64,000 nt of DNA, taken from NCBI RefSeq assembly GCF_011045035.1, contig NZ_JAALAA010000004.1, positions 1 to 64,000 of the forward strand, in the 5' to 3' direction. How positions within the stretch are numbered: the first letter of the stretch is position 1; each line of letters starts with the position of its first letter. This document shows positions 61,163 through 64,000 of this stretch, one piece after another. This DNA comes from Nocardioides turkmenicus. GTDB taxonomy: Bacteria > Actinomycetota > Actinomycetes > Propionibacteriales > Nocardioidaceae. The translations under genes were made by a program, and so were the position numbers. Below the pieces are notes generated by a model that saw only the letters and a list, made by a program, of their open reading frames with translations, did no database searches and had not been told where the DNA came from.

Positions 61163-63322
61163 TCACGCGGGGAAGCCCTCACCCTTCGCCGCGAGGTCAC
61201 GGAGGTACTGCGTCGGACGGAACCGCTCGCCGTACTTCTCGGCCAGCTCGTCGGCCCGAGCCAGGAACGCCTCGATGCCGATCGAGCCGTCGGCAGCCTC
61301 GTAGCCGGTGATGAACTGGGCCGCACCACCGGTCTGCGGCGGGAAGCCGATGCCGAAGATGGAGCCGATGTTGGCGTGCGCGGCCGAGGTGATCACACCC
61401 TCCTCGAAGCACTTCGCCGTCTCCAGGGCCTCGATGAAGAGCATCCGCTCCTCGGCGTCCCGGATCGGGATCTGCTCCTCGGCGACCGGGAACAGGCTCC
61501 CGAGGTCGGCCCAGATCGAGCCACGCTTGCCGTCGACGTAGTCGTAGAAGCCGGCACCCTTGAGCTTGCCCGAGCGACCCGCCTCGATGAGGGGGTTGAG
61601 GACCTTCTCGGTGGTGGTCAGCTCGGTCTCGCCGGCCGCCTCACGGGTGGTCTTGGCGATCTTGACCATGAGCTCGTGGTTGAGCTCGTCGGCGATCTGC
61701 AGCGGCCCGACCGGGAAGCCGGCCTGGGTCGCGGCGCGCTCGAGCGAGTAGGGCGCGAAGCCCTCGGCGAGCAGCGCCAGGCCCTCCTGGATCTGGGTGC
61801 CGATGACCCGCGAGGTGTAGAAGCCGCGGCTGTCGTTGACGACGATCGGGGTCTTCTTGATCTGCTGGACGATGTCGTAGGCCTTGGCCAGCGCGACGTC
61901 GCTGGTCTCGGCGCCCTTGATGATCTCGACCAGCGGCATCTTGTCGACCGGCGAGAAGAAGTGCAGGCCGATGAAGTCGGCCGGGCGGTCGATGCCCTTG
62001 GCGAGCTCGGTGATCGGCAGCGTCGAGGTGTTGGAGCAGAGCACCGCGTCCTCGTTGACGAACGGGGCGATCTCGCTGAACACCTTCTGCTTCAGCGACA
62101 CGTCCTCGAAGACCGCCTCGACGACGACGTCGACACCGGCGAAGTCCTCCGGTGCGACAGTCGGGGTGATCCGACCGAGGATCTCGTCGGCCTTCTCCTG
62201 GGTGAGCTTGCCGCGGGAGACCGCCTTCTCGTTGAGCTTGGCGGTGTAGGCCTTGCCCCTTTCAGCCGCCTCGATCGCGACGTCCTTGAGGACGACCTCG
62301 GCACCCGCACGTGCGAAGGAGTACGCGATGCCGGCACCCATCATCCCGGCACCGAGCACGCCGACCTTGGTCGCGGTGAACTTCTCGACGCCGTCCGGGC
62401 GCAGGGTGCCGGCGCCGATGGCGCCGAGGTCGAAGAAGAACGCCTGGATCATGTTCTTCGACTGCTGGCCGGTGACCAGGGAGACGAAGTAGCGCGACTC
62501 GATCCGGGTGGCGGTGTCGAAGTCGACCATCGCGCCCTCGACCGCGGCCGACAGGATCGCCTTCGGCGCACGCATGTCGGACTGCTTGAGCTGCTTGCGC
62601 AGGATCGGCGGGAACGCGGGCAGGAAGCCAGCGAGAGCCGGCGAGGTCGGCTTGCCGCCGGGCATCTTGTAGCCGGGCTTGTCCCACGGCTGGGCGATCT
62701 CGTCGGGGTTGGCCTTGATCCACGCCTTCGCGGCGGGCACGAGCTCATCGGGGGAGGAGACCAGCTCGTCGACCAGACCCTTCTCGAGGGCCGCGGCGGG
62801 CTTGAACTTCGTGCCCTGGCCGAGGACGTCCATGAGCCCGGTCATCAGACCGAGCAGACGGACGACGCGGGTGACGCCGCCGCCACCGGGCAGCAGACCG
62901 AGCGAGACCTCGGGCAGCCCGATGTCGTAGCGGGCGTCCAGCGCGATGCGGTGCTGGGTGGCCAGCGCGATCTCCAGGCCACCGCCGAGGGCGGCGCCGT
63001 TGATCGCCGCGACGACCGGCTTGGGGAACGTCTCCAGCTTGCGGAGGGTCGCCTTGATCGACTCGACCTCCTCGAAGACCTGGGCGGCGTTCTCCGGCCG
63101 CACCTGGATCATGTTCTTGAGGTCACCACCGGCGAAGAAGGTCTTCTTCGCGGAGGCGATCACGACGCCGGTCACGTCGTCCGCCTCGGCGTACAGCTTC
63201 TCGACGGCCTCCGCCATCGAGGTCTTGTACAGCTCGTTCATGGTGTTGGCCGACTGGTTCGGGTCGTCCAGGGTCAGCGTGACGATGCCGTCGGCATCCT
63301 TGTCGTACTTGACTGCACTCAT
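61163..63322 (-). CDS. fadJ: Fatty-acid oxidation multifunctional enzyme (enoyl-CoA hydratase / 3-hydroxyacyl-CoA dehydrogenase)
   Basis: The 719-residue protein joins a crotonase domain (GDLKNMI loop, AAINGAALGGGLEIALATQHR) with a 3-hydroxyacyl-CoA dehydrogenase whose NAD-binding loop is GVLGAGMMGAGIAYSFARAG; the later LHFFSPVDKMPLVEII and SRGFYTSRVIGTQIQEGLAL are in place. It performs two beta-oxidation steps. It starts behind GAAGAG and follows the thiolase gene by 18 nt, so they form one transcript. Confidence 0.93.
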   Translation of the reverse strand: MSAVKYDKDADGIVTLTLDDPNQSANTMNELYKTSMAEAVEKLYAEADDVTGVVIASAKKTFFAGGDLKNMIQVRPENAAQVFEEVESIKATLRKLETFPKPVVAAINGAALGGGLEIALATQHRIALDARYDIGLPEVSLGLLPGGGGVTRVVRLLGLMTGLMDVLGQGTKFKPAAALEKGLVDELVSSPDELVPAAKAWIKANPDEIAQPWDKPGYKMPGGKPTSPALAGFLPAFPPILRKQLKQSDMRAPKAILSAAVEGAMVDFDTATRIESRYFVSLVTGQQSKNMIQAFFFDLGAIGAGTLRPDGVEKFTATKVGVLGAGMMGAGIAYSFARAGAEVVLKDVAIEAAERGKAYTAKLNEKAVSRGKLTQEKADEILGRITPTVAPEDFAGVDVVVEAVFEDVSLKQKVFSEIAPFVNEDAVLCSNTSTLPITELAKGIDRPADFIGLHFFSPVDKMPLVEIIKGAETSDVALAKAYDIVQQIKKTPIVVNDSRGFYTSRVIGTQIQEGLALLAEGFAPYSLERAATQAGFPVGPLQIADELNHELMVKIAKTTREAAGETELTTTEKVLNPLIEAGRSGKLKGAGFYDYVDGKRGSIWADLGSLFPVAEEQIPIRDAEERMLFIEALETAKCFEEGVITSAAHANIGSIFGIGFPPQTGGAAQFITGYEAADGSIGIEAFLARADELAEKYGERFRPTQYLRDLAAKGEGFPA

Positions 63323-63340
63323 AGCTCTTCAGATTCCCTT

Positions 63341-64000
63341 TCAGACCAGCTCGACGATCGTCGCGATACCCATGCCGCCACCGACGCACAGCGTGGCAAG
63401 GCCGCGCTGCTTGCCCTGACGCTCGAGCTCGTCGACCAGGGTGCCGAGGATGATGGCACCGGTCGCGCCCAGCGGGTGGCCCATGGCGATCGCACCGCCG
63501 TTGACGTTGGTGACCGACTCGTCGATGCCCATGTCCTTGATGAACCGCATCGCGACGGCGGCGAACGCCTCGTTGATCTCGAACAGGTCGATGTCGTCGA
63601 CGGTGAGGCCGGCCTTGGCCAGCGCCTTGCGCGAGGCGGGAGCCGGGCCGGTGAGCATGATCGTCGGGTCGGCGCCGGAGACGGCGGCCGAGACGATCCG
63701 GGCACGCGGGGTGAGGCCGTTGGCCTTGCCGGCCGCCTCGGAACCGATCAGCATCAGCGCGGAGCCGTCGACGATGCCGGAGGAGTTGCCGGCGTGGTGG
63801 ACGTGGTCGATCTTCTCGACCCAGTGGTACTTGGCCAGCGCGACATCGTCGAAGCCGGCCTCCTGGCCCTGCTGGAGGAAGGACGGCTTGAGGCCGGCCA
63901 GCGTCTCGGCGGTGGTGCCGGGGCGGATCAGCTCGTCGTGGTCGAGCACGGTCAGCCCGTTCTGGTCCACGACCGGGATGACGGCGTCCTTGAAGTAGCC
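63341..64000 (-). CDS. fadA: Acetyl-CoA acyltransferase (thiolase), truncated by the window edge
   Basis: The visible 219 C-terminal codons belong to a thiolase: [31 protein letters not shown] with the catalytic histidine, and the terminal CVGGGMGIA with the second catalytic cysteine. The N-terminal half with the nucleophilic cysteine lies beyond 64000. An in-frame ATG near 63970 is internal. It forms a beta-oxidation operon with fadJ. Confidence 0.92.
   Translation of the reverse strand, partial: GYFKDAVIPVVDQNGLTVLDHDELIRPGTTAETLAGLKPSFLQQGQEAGFDDVALAKYHWVEKIDHVHHAGNSSGIVDGSALMLIGSEAAGKANGLTPRARIVSAAVSGADPTIMLTGPAPASRKALAKAGLTVDDIDLFEINEAFAAVAMRFIKDMGIDESVTNVNGGAIAMGHPLGATGAIILGTLVDELERQGKQRGLATLCVGGGMGIATIVELV

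Overview
The window is chromosomal DNA from a high-GC actinobacterium. GC is very high at third codon positions, start codons are often GTG, genes overlap by 4 nt, and many genes appear to be leaderless. The gene set (ECF sigma factors of the SigE family, a HelR-type RNA polymerase motor, a PhzE-like synthase, an AtuA-type acyl-CoA carboxylase operon) would fit the Nocardioidaceae. The family-level assignment is an inference from style and gene content, not from a marker gene. I found no rRNA, tRNA, CRISPR array, transposase or phage module.

Layout. 1-9079: a truncated RDD membrane protein, a spermidine-synthase-like methyltransferase, a 56-residue peptide, an amidohydrolase, a HerA-like ATPase, a small ParB-fold-like protein with a LytR_C protein, a proton antiporter and an aminotransferase. 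9096-11746: a three-gene locus reminiscent of type VII (ESX) secretion: a WXG-motif helical protein, an EspG-like protein, and an alpha/beta-hydrolase-like protein whose nucleophile position is alanine. 12040-24124: a sulfotransferase-like protein, a MerR-PP2C fusion, a MarR/EamA divergent pair, a membrane-bound spermidine-synthase-like protein, a GntR regulator, a MoxR/CoxE-like pair, tandem HxlR regulators, a VOC protein and a PadR regulator. 24271-28813: a drug-type ABC exporter followed by a two-component system with a lipoprotein. 28818-34162: zwf, then a translationally coupled phzE-like/pabA/pabB operon. 34258-39641: two ECF sigma/membrane-protein pairs flanking a HelR-type helicase. 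39703-43628: a crotonase, PCMT, YihY/BrkB and two RDD proteins. 43756-52777: a seven-gene acyl-CoA carboxylation operon under a TetR regulator. 52892-57438: a VOC protein and a PadR-controlled FtsX-type ABC transporter. 57619-64000: a secreted M4 metalloprotease, a small membrane protein, and a fadJ/fadA beta-oxidation operon running off the window.

Most striking signals. (1) A palindromic interspersed repeat (family A) has three complete copies between genes and one half copy inside the biotin carboxylase gene, where it is translated in frame. (2) A second repeat (family B) interrupts pabB in frame and shares 19 of 20 bases with a scrap near 13134. Together they suggest small palindromic elements that enter reading frames, comparable in principle to the Rickettsia palindromic elements. 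(3) The ESX-like locus carries a probable pseudo-hydrolase. (4) About sixteen genes show a TANNNT-type box 5-8 nt before the start codon, so leaderless transcription is prominent; two divergent leaderless pairs share a few dozen bases.
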